Shown piece by piece: positions 15,246 to 23,152 of a stretch of 45,802 nt of DNA (positions within the stretch are counted from its first letter, which is position 1; the number at the start of each line of letters is the position of its first letter). The position numbers were made by a program, and so were the translations under genes. Under the pieces are notes generated by a model that ran no database searches, was not told the DNA's origin, and saw only the letters and a program-made list of their open reading frames with translations. Source of the DNA: Candidatus Gastranaerophilales bacterium (GTDB lineage: Bacteria; Cyanobacteriota; Vampirovibrionia; Gastranaerophilales; Gastranaerophilaceae); contig CALVHB010000017.1 of NCBI GenBank assembly GCA_944327275.1, positions 1 through 45,802 of the forward strand, given 5' to 3'.

Positions 15246-16949
15246 ATGAGTCAGTGTGATAGTGATGTTATAAAAAAAGGTTTAGCGTTAATTGATAATG
15301 AGGATTATAAATCGGCATTAGAATTTTTTGAGGATGCAGAAAAATCGTTTTCCAAAAAAAAATCTGAAAAGGATATATCAATAGCACTTAGTTTTATTGC
15401 ACTGACTAAATATTTGATTGATAAAAAAAGTTATAAGGAAGTATTGAAGCTTCTTGATGATGCAGCATATATGGCAAAATTTTCAAAGAGCGATGCTGCT
15501 TTAATTGCGAATGAATATGTACGTGGAACTGTGGCATTTGGAGAGGGCGATTGTGAATTAGCTCTTGTGAACTTTAATAATGCTAAAAATATATCGATTG
15601 TAAGTGGAGATGAATTCTCTTTGGTTGGTTATGTTCTTACAAGGATAAAACAGATTAAAAATGGTTTGATGTTTACTTCTTCAGTTGCAAGTGATCCGTT
15701 GGTTTCTCTTGTAAAAATTGGTCGTTCTATAAGTGCAGTGACCGATATTAACGTTCTTTTAAAAGTAATCGCAGAAGAAACAAGAAGTGCTATCCAAGCT
15801 GACAGATGTACTGTATTTTTACTCGATAAAGAAAAAAATGAACTATGGAGTAAAGTTGCTTTAGGCATGGACAGTCAAGAAATTAGATTTCCTGCTGATA
15901 AGGGACTTGCCGGATATGTTGTTAAGACTGGCGAGGCTATTAATATCCCTGATGCTTACAATGATTCAAGATTTAACCCTGATGTTGACAAAGAAACCGG
16001 ATATAAGACAAAAACTATACTTTGTCTTCCTATCAAAAACAATAATAAAGAAATAATAGGTGCTTTTCAGGTTTTGAATAAAAAGGGTGGTGTTTTTACA
16101 AAGGGTGATGAAGATCTTCTTACCGCAATAGGAGGAAGTGCATCTATTGCTTTGGAAAATGCACAACTTTTTAAACAGCAAGAGGAGCTTTATAAGGAAC
16201 AAAAAGAACTTTTTGAAAGTTTTATAAATACGCTTGCAGCATCAATCGATGCCAGAGATAAGATTACTGCAGGTCATTCCGGCAGGGTGAAATTGTATGC
16301 AATGCTTCTTGTAGAAGAGTTAGGGTGTGACGAAAAATTTAAAGAGCTCGTTGAGAAGGCTGCAATTCTTCATGATATCGGTAAAATCGGGATTAGAGAT
16401 ACCGTTTTGCAAAAAGAAGGAAAGTTGACTGATGATGAGTATAAGCACATACAAGAACACGTTCAAATTACTCATAATATCTTGGATAAAATCTATATGT
16501 CCAATGAGTTTAAGATGATTACTGAAATTGCTTGTTCTCATCACGAAAAATATGATGGCTCCGGTTATTATAGACACCTGAAAGGTGAGGAAATCCCTTA
16601 CGGTGGCAGAATTTTAGCGGTTGCGGATGTATTTGATGCGATTACATCTAAACGTCACTACCGTGATAAAATGCCTATCCAAAATGTTATAAATATTTTG
16701 GTAGAAGGTAAAAATAAACATTTTGACGGGAATTTGGTTGACGTCTTTTTGAAAATTTCTGTAGATAAAATTATAAACGTATTCTTGACAGAAAATCATC
16801 ATCGTTTTAAGAAGAAAGATCAAAAAATCTTAAGCAAATATAATTTGAAAGATATTTATAATTTTATTGTAAATGAAAATTCTGACAGTGATCAAAAAGA
16901 TATTGCAGAATTATTCAATTTCTATTATTCTGGGGTAGTGGAAAAGTAA
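15246..16949 (+). CDS. TPR-GAF-HD-GYP signalling protein, 567 aa
   Basis: Predicted cyclic-di-nucleotide phosphodiesterase or its degenerate relative, in the cytoplasm. Residues about 1-140 are TPR-like helices (ALIDNEDYKSALEFFEDAEKS); about 154-306 a GAF domain (ADRCTVFLLD ... GAFQVLNKK); about 330-520 an HD-GYP domain with GHSGRV, HDIGKIGI, later HHEKYDGSGY and GGRILAVADVFDA. The defining GYP triplet reads GYY here; metal-binding His and Asp residues are kept. Ribosome site AAAAGG, 6 bases before ATG. It heads a same-strand run of five signalling genes that ends at the terminator at 20391. Confidence 0.9.
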   Translation: MSQCDSDVIKKGLALIDNEDYKSALEFFEDAEKSFSKKKSEKDISIALSFIALTKYLIDKKSYKEVLKLLDDAAYMAKFSKSDAALIANEYVRGTVAFGEGDCELALVNFNNAKNISIVSGDEFSLVGYVLTRIKQIKNGLMFTSSVASDPLVSLVKIGRSISAVTDINVLLKVIAEETRSAIQADRCTVFLLDKEKNELWSKVALGMDSQEIRFPADKGLAGYVVKTGEAINIPDAYNDSRFNPDVDKETGYKTKTILCLPIKNNNKEIIGAFQVLNKKGGVFTKGDEDLLTAIGGSASIALENAQLFKQQEELYKEQKELFESFINTLAASIDARDKITAGHSGRVKLYAMLLVEELGCDEKFKELVEKAAILHDIGKIGIRDTVLQKEGKLTDDEYKHIQEHVQITHNILDKIYMSNEFKMITEIACSHHEKYDGSGYYRHLKGEEIPYGGRILAVADVFDAITSKRHYRDKMPIQNVINILVEGKNKHFDGNLVDVFLKISVDKIINVFLTENHHRFKKKDQKILSKYNLKDIYNFIVNENSDSDQKDIAELFNFYYSGVVEK

Positions 16950-16961
16950 AAGAGTAAGGTG

Positions 16962-16967
16962 TATAAT
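16962..16967 (+). promoter_or_regulatory. -10 box of a possible leaderless promoter for the TPR gene
   Basis: A perfect TATAAT ends 7 bases before the ATG at 16975, with TGGAAA 17 bases upstream as a weak -35. No Shine-Dalgarno is well placed. The gene may have its own start in addition to read-through. Confidence 0.4.
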
Positions 16968-16974
16968 TTAATTA

Positions 16975-18510
16975 ATGCGTAATAAATTTTTATTTTTAGC
17001 TTTAATATCTTTTTTAACGGCTAATTCTTCATTTGCTGATGGTTTTGACAGCATAAAACCTGCAAATCCTTTTGGCCCAAATTCTGCTCCTGTAAATACG
17101 ATTGCAATGCCTATTAAAAAAGCAACTCTTACTCATAACAGTATTCATAATCAGTATGTTATTGCATTTGATAGATTTATGCAAAGTAATGTCAGATCTG
17201 CATATATAAATTTTAAAATTTTGATAGAGACAATGTCTCCAAATGATTATGCATACATGCAAATGGCAGAAAGAATGGCTGATATAGGCTTTTTTAATCT
17301 TTCTGATTTGGCTGCTTCAAAAATTGAAGATAAAAATTTGTCTGACTTTTTAGTCGGGGATATAAAAAGTTACTATTACCCTTCTAAAAAATTAAAAACT
17401 GATGATGAAGTATACTTAGGTGAAGTTTTTTCAAACATAATTTATAACGATCAAAGTCGTGAAGCAACTTCTGAGCTTGTAAAAAATACTGCACTTTTAG
17501 CAGAATCTGATTATGCGAATTATATAGTTGCTTTAGGTTATTTAAAGTCTAATAACATAATTAATGCAGATTTATACATTGATAATGCAATTAAGATGAA
17601 TCCCCAAAACATTAATTATAAAAAATTAAAAGCGGAGATTCTTTCTCAAGGTAAAAAGCCTCAAAATGCTATCAAGATGGTTGATTATATTAAATCTCAA
17701 AAATTTTATACAACTAATTTTATAAAAAAAGCAGATTCTCTTGAACAGTACGTTCTTTATAAGTCAAAGAAGAACTATGCTGAAAAGATGTATCATCTTG
17801 GATATTACTATTATTATGAAGGGGAACTTGCAAAATCTATAAGATCTTTACAGGGTGCAATATCTTCAAAGAAAAAACTTAATAAAGATGTGTATGCACT
17901 TATGAGTCGTGTATATTTTGATATGCAGGATTATGAGAAAGCACAGGATAGTGCTGTAAAAGCTCATAAATTGAATAGTAATAATTCTATCGCACTTCTT
18001 GTATTAGGTGATTTAAGTTATAGAGATAAAGATTACAAAACTGCTTTGAAATATTACAAAGATGCAGAATCTAACGATAAGTTATCTTGGATTTGCCCTA
18101 TAAAAGTGGCTCAGACATATGAACAGCTCGGAAAAGAGAAAAAAGCTCTTGAGATTTATGAAAAAATCTTAAAAACTTATTCTGATGCTTATCTTGCATA
18201 TTATGAAATTGCTCTCAAAGATAAAACAAAAGAATTCGCATATTTGAAAAAAGCAATAGCTATTAACTCAAATTTTAAAGATGCCTGGATTGATCTCGGT
18301 AGAGTTGCCTTTGAAAGACAAGATATTCCTGAAGCTAAAAAATATTTGAGTATAGCAAATTATATTGACGAAAATGATTTTAGATATTATTATTATCAAG
18401 GATTGATTGCTAAGAGTCAGGGAATGAGTAACGATGCAGTCCAATATTTTAAAAAATCCCTGAGACTAAATCCTGATTATCAGCCGGCAAAAGAGGAATT
18501 AAGCTTATGA
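16975..18510 (+). CDS. Exported tetratricopeptide-repeat protein, 511 aa
   Basis: A signal peptide (MRNKFLFLALISFLTANSSFA) predicts export to the periplasm or envelope; there is no lipobox Cys. From about residue 50 the protein is helical repeats, with clear TPR units from about 265 to 511 (for example DYEKAQDSAVKAHKLNSNNS, LGKEKKALEIYEKIL, DAVQYFKKSLRLNPDYQP). TPR arrays are protein-binding scaffolds; no catalytic domain is seen. The stop codon overlaps the ATG of the response regulator (ATGA), so the two are translationally coupled, suggesting an envelope sensor working with the regulators, which is inference. Confidence 0.88.
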   Translation: MRNKFLFLALISFLTANSSFADGFDSIKPANPFGPNSAPVNTIAMPIKKATLTHNSIHNQYVIAFDRFMQSNVRSAYINFKILIETMSPNDYAYMQMAERMADIGFFNLSDLAASKIEDKNLSDFLVGDIKSYYYPSKKLKTDDEVYLGEVFSNIIYNDQSREATSELVKNTALLAESDYANYIVALGYLKSNNIINADLYIDNAIKMNPQNINYKKLKAEILSQGKKPQNAIKMVDYIKSQKFYTTNFIKKADSLEQYVLYKSKKNYAEKMYHLGYYYYYEGELAKSIRSLQGAISSKKKLNKDVYALMSRVYFDMQDYEKAQDSAVKAHKLNSNNSIALLVLGDLSYRDKDYKTALKYYKDAESNDKLSWICPIKVAQTYEQLGKEKKALEIYEKILKTYSDAYLAYYEIALKDKTKEFAYLKKAIAINSNFKDAWIDLGRVAFERQDIPEAKKYLSIANYIDENDFRYYYYQGLIAKSQGMSNDAVQYFKKSLRLNPDYQPAKEELSL

Positions 18511-19154
18511 AATACAATATTCTTATAGTAGAAGATCATGAATTGACAAGGTTTGGACTTAAAACAACTTTTGAAAATGTTGATTATGCTGAGAATATAT
18601 TTGAAGCAGATTCTGCTGAGGCTGCTATAGATATTTTTAATAATAATAAAGTTGATATTATCATAATGGATTTGGGATTGCCGAATATGAATGGTATCGA
18701 GGCGACAAAAAAAATCAAATCCTTGAATAAAGATGTTAAAGTTGTGATATTGACTTCGCATAATGATGAAAAAGAAGTTTTGAACAGTTTGAAAGCCGGA
18801 GCTAATGCTTATTGTTCAAAAGAAATTAATCCTCAAAGATTGGTTCAAGTAGTTCAATCAGTAGCTGATGGAGCAGCTTGGTTTGACCCGAGCATTGCGC
18901 ATATTGTACTTAAAGCAAGTGCAAGTTCTCCGACTTTCGATACAGAGAATAATCGTAAAGATTACGATTTGACATCTCGTGAAGCACAGATTTTAAAACT
19001 TATGACAGAAGGATATAGCAATATGGAAATTGCTCAAATTCTTGTGATAAGTATAAATACTACAAAAGCCCATGTTGCAAATATTTTGCAAAAATTAGAA
19101 GTAGACGATAGACTCCAAGCAGCTTTAAAAGCTCTTAAAAATAAGATAGTTTAA
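18507..19154 (+). CDS. NarL/FixJ-family response regulator, 215 aa
   Basis: Receiver domain (1-120) with acidic pocket Glu9/Asp10, phospho-acceptor Asp55 (MDLGLPNMNG), Thr83-Ser84 and Lys105, followed by a LuxR-type helix-turn-helix (about 150-215: LTSREAQILKLMTEGYSNME). A DNA-binding transcription factor expected to be switched by phosphorylation. It overlaps the TPR gene by 4 bases, and a second regulator follows 22 bases later. No histidine kinase is encoded nearby, so the phosphodonor is elsewhere. Confidence 0.93.
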   Translation: MKYNILIVEDHELTRFGLKTTFENVDYAENIFEADSAEAAIDIFNNNKVDIIIMDLGLPNMNGIEATKKIKSLNKDVKVVILTSHNDEKEVLNSLKAGANAYCSKEINPQRLVQVVQSVADGAAWFDPSIAHIVLKASASSPTFDTENNRKDYDLTSREAQILKLMTEGYSNMEIAQILVISINTTKAHVANILQKLEVDDRLQAALKALKNKIV

Positions 19155-19176
19155 AAAGTTAAAAGGTATAAAATCA

Positions 19177-19791
19177 ATGCCCGAATTAACAAGTGTTCTG
19201 TTAGTTGATGACAATTCTAAATACTTGAAAGATGCTCTGCCTTTCTATGGGTATGAAGTTAGGGCGGTTTTTGATGGTGTACAGGCATTAAAGGCTCTTT
19301 CAGAAAAGAATAGTAAGTTTGACATTGTGCTTCTTGATGTTATGATGCCTAATATGAACGGATGGGAGACTCTAAAAGCTATTCGTAATGATGAGAAAAC
19401 AAAACATTTACCTGTAATAATGCTTACTGCTGTGAATGAAGAACAGAAAATGGTATCAGGCTTAAAAATCGGAGCTGATGATTATATTGTGAAACCATTT
19501 TTACTTCCAAATCTTTTAGCACGAATGGAGGCAGTGTTAAGGCGTTCAAAGTGGCATTCTGAAAGTGAAATAGACAAAACTGCAGATGTTCCCATTGAAC
19601 TTTTAACAACAAAAGAAAAAGAAGTGTTACAAATGGCAGCAAAAGGGGCAAGTAATAAACAGATAGCAGATAAATTATTTGTCAAAGAGGTTACGGTAAA
19701 AACACATTTAAACAGTATATTTAAAAAATTAAAGGTAGCAAATAGAACGCAGGCAGTGTTGCTTGCAATGCAGACAGATTTAGTAAAATGA
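19177..19791 (+). CDS. Second NarL-type response regulator, 204 aa
   Basis: Receiver domain with Asp11-Asp12, phospho-acceptor Asp54 (LLDVMMPNMNGWE), a Thr (MLTA) and a Lys in IVKPF. The IVKPF and GADDY motifs are like OmpR-type receivers, yet the output domain is a LuxR-type HTH (about 140-200: LTTKEKEVLQMAAKGASNKQ). Tandem regulators with different receivers suggest two inputs or hetero-dimerisation. Followed 25 bases later by the pentapeptide protein. Confidence 0.92.
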   Translation: MPELTSVLLVDDNSKYLKDALPFYGYEVRAVFDGVQALKALSEKNSKFDIVLLDVMMPNMNGWETLKAIRNDEKTKHLPVIMLTAVNEEQKMVSGLKIGADDYIVKPFLLPNLLARMEAVLRRSKWHSESEIDKTADVPIELLTTKEKEVLQMAAKGASNKQIADKLFVKEVTVKTHLNSIFKKLKVANRTQAVLLAMQTDLVK

Positions 19792-19816
19792 TAATAATAA
19801 GGAGAACTTTACGATA

Positions 19817-20350
19817 ATGATTGATTATACTAAAGAAGAATTGATTGAATTATTGAGAAAACACCCCGAAAAATACAATGAGTGGAAGGCTGAACAAGAT
19901 GAAGTTGACTTGTCTGAGGTTGATTTCTCAGGTATAACTTTATCTGAAATTGATTTTTCAAATGCAGATTTGAATTCAAGCTCTTTTGCTGATTGTAGTT
20001 TATCTTTTGTAAATTTTTCAAATACAGATTTAACTTCTGTTGATTTTACAAGAGCAAGAGTTTTGGAATGTGATTTTACCGATGCTTTGTTGACAGGTGC
20101 AGATTGCAGCTATGCAGAAATGACATATTGTAATTTTTCTGATTCTGATATGGCTGGTTGTATTTTGTCAGAGACTGATTTGTCTAATTCAGATTTAACT
20201 GCTTCTGTAAATTTGAATGCTAGTCGTTATGATGAAGATACGGTTTGGCCGGAAGAAGATATGCTTCCTGAAGATTTTGATGGTGCCAGTCATAGAGATC
20301 TTTCAGCTTTGCAGGATGATGAGGAAGAAGCTGTCTCTTCTGATTGGTAA
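19817..20350 (+). CDS. Pentapeptide-repeat protein, 177 aa
   Basis: Residues about 30-130 form tandem A(D/N)LXX-type pentapeptides (VDLSEVDFSGITLSEIDFSN and on), predicted to fold as a right-handed quadrilateral beta helix. The N-terminal 28 residues are helical (ELIELLRKHPEKYNEWKAEQ) and the C-terminal 45 residues are very acidic. Cytoplasmic, no signal. Function is not predictable: some family members bind DNA gyrase, many are of unknown role. Ribosome site GGAG is 12 bases upstream, rather far. Last gene of the signalling run. Confidence 0.88.
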   Translation: MIDYTKEELIELLRKHPEKYNEWKAEQDEVDLSEVDFSGITLSEIDFSNADLNSSSFADCSLSFVNFSNTDLTSVDFTRARVLECDFTDALLTGADCSYAEMTYCNFSDSDMAGCILSETDLSNSDLTASVNLNASRYDEDTVWPEEDMLPEDFDGASHRDLSALQDDEEEAVSSDW

Positions 20351-20390
20351 TAATTTATTAAGATTGATATTTTCAAAATATAATTTTTAA

Positions 20391-20426
20391 GCACCTATTT
20401 GTATCATTATAAATAGGTGTTTTTTA
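20391..20426 (+). terminator. Terminator of the signalling gene run
   Basis: Stem 20391-20400 / 20411-20420 (CACCTATTT paired with AAATAGGTG), 10-base loop, followed by a T run to 20426. Confidence 0.8.
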
Positions 20427-20503
20427 ATAGCAAAAATTTTTTTGTTTGTGTTTTGTATTTTTTTGTGTATAAAATTAATTTTATAAAAAGAGGAAAATAG
20501 ATT

Positions 20504-20905
20504 ATGCAAGTGACAGGTATTAGAAATTATCAAGTTCAACCATCCAAACTTCAATTTAGGGGCTCAAGAGATAAAGAAATTGACCATGGGGACTATATTG
20601 AAAGGCATATTCAAACAGAAGCAACTAGCAGTAAAAAATGGGGTGTTGGTATTGCCTCCTTTCTTATGCCTGGATTAGGACAGTTTATAAATGGTGATGT
20701 AGGTAAAGGTTTTGGCTTTTTATCTGGAGTTTTTGGAGTTGTAGGGCTTACATTCCTTGCTTTTAGAGCGAAATCTATTGGCGCATATTGTCTTTCTATA
20801 GCATCAAATTTGGGTCTTAAAGTTTGGTCTACCATAGATGCTCTTAAAAATGTGAAATCAGAGCAAGTTCAAATTATTAAAAAAAGTGATGAACAAGAAG
20901 ATTAA
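20504..20905 (+). CDS. TM2-like membrane protein with N-terminal FxG motif, 133 aa
   Basis: The centre (about residues 45-105) resembles TM2-domain proteins: a first helix ending in PGLGQFINGDVGKG, then a second hydrophobic helix (GVFGVVGLTFLAF) and a shorter one. The 44-residue leader is polar and contains KLQFRG (15-20), like the NFxG leaders of three other genes here. The role of TM2 proteins in bacteria is unclear. Ribosome site AAGAGG about 10 bases upstream; likely promoter TTGTGT-N16-TATAAA just before it. A promoter for the next gene follows. Confidence 0.75.
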   Translation: MQVTGIRNYQVQPSKLQFRGSRDKEIDHGDYIERHIQTEATSSKKWGVGIASFLMPGLGQFINGDVGKGFGFLSGVFGVVGLTFLAFRAKSIGAYCLSIASNLGLKVWSTIDALKNVKSEQVQIIKKSDEQED

Positions 20906-20922
20906 CCTGCCTTATATTTTAC

Positions 20923-20950
20923 TTGACTAGCTCCTTTCAGCACGTACAAT
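20923..20950 (+). promoter_or_regulatory. Promoter of the NifU-like/GGGtGRT operon
   Basis: TTGACT (20923-20928), 16-base spacer, TACAAT (20945-20950). The ribosome site AAGGGAG and the start codon at 20983 follow. Confidence 0.6.
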
Positions 20951-20982
20951 AGTCTTGTATATAACCGAAGGGAGTATAGAAA

Positions 20983-21687
20983 ATGTTGGATCGTATACAA
21001 CTTACACACGAAGTAGAAGAAATGTGCTGCGTAAAACGCGGTGTAAAAGGTGAACCTGCTCCGATTCCTCAAGAAGGTGAATGGACAAAGGTTAAAAAGA
21101 TTGAAGAAGTTTCTGGTTTGACTCACGGTTGCGGATGTTGCGCACCTCAACAAGGAACTTGTAAATTAACTCTTAATGTTAAAAACGGTATCATTCAAGA
21201 AGCTTTGGTAGAAACTCTTGGATGTTCAGGTATGACTCACTCTGCTGCTATGGCTGCTGAAATTTTACCTGGAAAAACTCTATTGGAAGCATTGAATACT
21301 GACCTTGTATGTGACGCTATCAACGTTGCTATGAGAGAATTATTCTTGCAAATCGTTTATGGTAGAACTCAAACAGCTTTCTCTGAAGGCGGATTGCCTG
21401 TAGGAGCTGGCCTTGAAGATTTAGGTAAAGGTCTTCGTTCTCAAGTAGGTACTATCTTCTCAACTAAACAAAAAGGTCCTAGATATTTGGAAGTTGCTGA
21501 AGGATATGTTCTTGAATTAGGTTTGGACAAAAATGATGAAGTTATCGGATACAAATTTGTTCACCTTGGAAAATTCATGGATGCAGTTAAAAAAGGTGTT
21601 GATCCAAAAGAAGCTTTGGAAAAATTCACTGGTACTTATGGAAGATTTGCTGATGCTGTTAAGAAAATCGACCCTAGAGTTGAATAA
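20983..21687 (+). CDS. NifU/IscU-like iron-sulfur scaffold protein, 234 aa
   Basis: Related to IscU/NifU scaffolds: LGCSGMTHSAAMAAEILPG aligns with the central Cys motif of that family (Cys81). It differs from IscU in a Cys-rich N-terminal part (Cys15-Cys16, and Cys50, Cys52, Cys53, Cys60 in THGCGCCAPQQGTC) that could bind its own cluster, and in a 90-residue C-terminal extension. It directly precedes the GGGtGRT gene, a pairing common in anaerobes. The codon choice is that of a highly expressed gene. The exact biochemical role is not established. Confidence 0.85.
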   Translation: MLDRIQLTHEVEEMCCVKRGVKGEPAPIPQEGEWTKVKKIEEVSGLTHGCGCCAPQQGTCKLTLNVKNGIIQEALVETLGCSGMTHSAAMAAEILPGKTLLEALNTDLVCDAINVAMRELFLQIVYGRTQTAFSEGGLPVGAGLEDLGKGLRSQVGTIFSTKQKGPRYLEVAEGYVLELGLDKNDEVIGYKFVHLGKFMDAVKKGVDPKEALEKFTGTYGRFADAVKKIDPRVE

Positions 21688-21736
21688 GTGACAGTCGGTT
21701 AAGTAATTAAGTAAATTAAGTTAAGAGGAAATAAAA

Positions 21737-22741
21737 ATGACAGTAAAATTTGAAGGACAAGACAGACGTCAAGCAAAATTGAACAAAGTTTTACCTGAAT
21801 ATGGCTTCAAATCTTTGGAAGAAGCTCGTGAACTTTGTTTATCAAAAGGTGTTGACGTTGATGCTATCGTTAAAGGAATTCAGCCGATTGCGTTTGAAAA
21901 CGCTGTTTGGGCTTATACATTAGGTGCTGCTATTGCACTTAAAAAAGAAGCTAAAGATGCTGCTGAAGCTGCAAGTCTTATTGGTGAAGGCTTACAAGCA
22001 TTTTGCGTTCCAGGTTCAGTAGGTGATACAAGAAAAGTTGGTCTAGGTCATGGTAACTTGGCTGCTATGTTGTTGAGAGAAGAAACTCAATGTTTCTGTT
22101 TCTTGGCAGGTCACGAATCTTTTGCGGCTGCTGAAGGTGCTATTGGTATCGCTAGAAATGCTAACAAAGTTAGAAAAAATCCTTTGAGAGTTATCTTAAA
22201 CGGTTTGGGTAAAGATGCTGCATATGTAATCTCAAGAATCAACGGTTTCACTTCTGTTGAAACAAAATATGATTACAAAACAGGCGAATTAAAAATCGTT
22301 AAAGAACAACCATTCTCAGATGGTGAAAGAGCAAAAGTTAAATGTTATGGTGCAGATGATGTATCAGAAGGTGTTGCTATCATGATTCATGAAGGTGTTG
22401 ATGTTTCTATTACTGGTAACTCAACTAACCCAACTCGTTTCCAACACCCTGTAGCTGGTACTTACAAAAAATGGTGCTATGAAAATGATAGAAAATACTT
22501 CTCAGTAGCATCTGGTGGCGGTACTGGTAGAACATTGCACCCAGATAACGTAGCTGCAGGTCCTGCTTCTTACGGTATGACTGATACTATGGGTAGAATG
22601 CACGGTGATGCTCAATTCGCAGGTTCTTCTTCAGTTCCTGCTCACGTTGAAATGATGGGTATTATCGGTATGGGTAACAACCCTATGGTAGGTGCTACAG
22701 TTGCAGTTGCAGTAGCAGTTGCTGGTGCTTTGAGCAAATAA
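21737..22741 (+). CDS. GGGtGRT-family protein, 334 aa
   Basis: Full-length member of a conserved family of anaerobes named for its motif, here GGGTGRT at 260-266. Other conserved blocks: GSVGDTRKVGLGHGNL near residue 95, AGHESFAAAEGAIGIA near 130, and a Gly/Met-rich C-terminus (MGIIGMGNNPMVGA). No classical enzyme fold is recognised. The constant pairing with the NifU-like gene suggests a link with Fe-S or redox metabolism, which is inference. Its own ribosome site (AAGAGGA) precedes it. A strong terminator follows 20 bases after the stop. Confidence 0.9.
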   Translation: MTVKFEGQDRRQAKLNKVLPEYGFKSLEEARELCLSKGVDVDAIVKGIQPIAFENAVWAYTLGAAIALKKEAKDAAEAASLIGEGLQAFCVPGSVGDTRKVGLGHGNLAAMLLREETQCFCFLAGHESFAAAEGAIGIARNANKVRKNPLRVILNGLGKDAAYVISRINGFTSVETKYDYKTGELKIVKEQPFSDGERAKVKCYGADDVSEGVAIMIHEGVDVSITGNSTNPTRFQHPVAGTYKKWCYENDRKYFSVASGGGTGRTLHPDNVAAGPASYGMTDTMGRMHGDAQFAGSSSVPAHVEMMGIIGMGNNPMVGATVAVAVAVAGALSK

Positions 22742-22760
22742 TTAAATTTGTTTTAAATTT

Positions 22761-22793
22761 AAAAAAGCCCTCTTTTTTAGAGGGCTTTTTTTT
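22761..22793. terminator. Bidirectional terminator
   Basis: Perfect 13-base stem AAAAAAGCCCTCT (22761-22773) with 22779-22791, 5-base loop, T run to 22793. It serves the GGGtGRT operon and, overlapping its stop codon, the opposing His-rich gene. Confidence 0.92.
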
Positions 22794-23085
22794 ATAAGTT
22801 TTTAATTGCAATTTCAAGGGCTTCTGTTTCTGTTATACCATTTTCTGAAGCGTATGTTTTAATTTTGTTGATTAATTCTTCACTTAATCTTCTGTTAAAA
22901 GGGATTTTAGGATTTTTACATTTTCTGCCTGCACCTTCTCTTTTTCCTCCCCATTGTCCTTTCCCTTGGCAGCCACCGCCATGACACTGATGGTTTTCTC
23001 CATGTTCATGACAATGATGATGCCCTTCTCCTTTGCAGTTTCCTTGTCCATGGTTACAATGATGTTCGTGATTGCATTCGTGCAT
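22792..23085 (-). CDS. His/Cys-rich protein with ribbon-helix-helix-like tail, 97 aa
   Basis: Residues 1-39 contain 12 His and 6 Cys, a likely metal-binding sink or sensor (for Zn, Ni, Cu or Co). A basic linker QWGGKREGAGRKCKNP (44-59) is of a kind seen in phage and small DNA-binding proteins. Residues 62-97 (PFNRRLSEELINKIKTYASE...) follow the strand-helix-helix pattern of CopG-type ribbon-helix-helix domains. A metal-responsive repressor is plausible but unproven. Very strong ribosome site (AAAGGAGGG) and a near-consensus promoter with inverted repeats (23105-23148). Confidence 0.75.
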   Translation of the reverse strand: MHECNHEHHCNHGQGNCKGEGHHHCHEHGENHQCHGGGCQGKGQWGGKREGAGRKCKNPKIPFNRRLSEELINKIKTYASENGITETEALEIAIKNL

Positions 23086-23104
23086 AATTACCCTCCTTTA
23101 TTGA

Positions 23105-23148
23105 TGTATTATGACTCTTAAACTTGATTTTGTCAATACACTATCAAG
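23105..23148 (-). promoter_or_regulatory. Promoter of the His-rich gene with flanking inverted repeats
   Basis: Minus strand TTGACA (23131-23136), 17-base spacer, CATAAT (23108-23113). Two inverted repeats overlap it: TGTATT/AATACA (23105-23110, 23135-23140) and CTTGAT/ATCAAG (23123-23128, 23143-23148). Either could be an operator. Confidence 0.6.
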
Positions 23149-23152
23149 GTAA

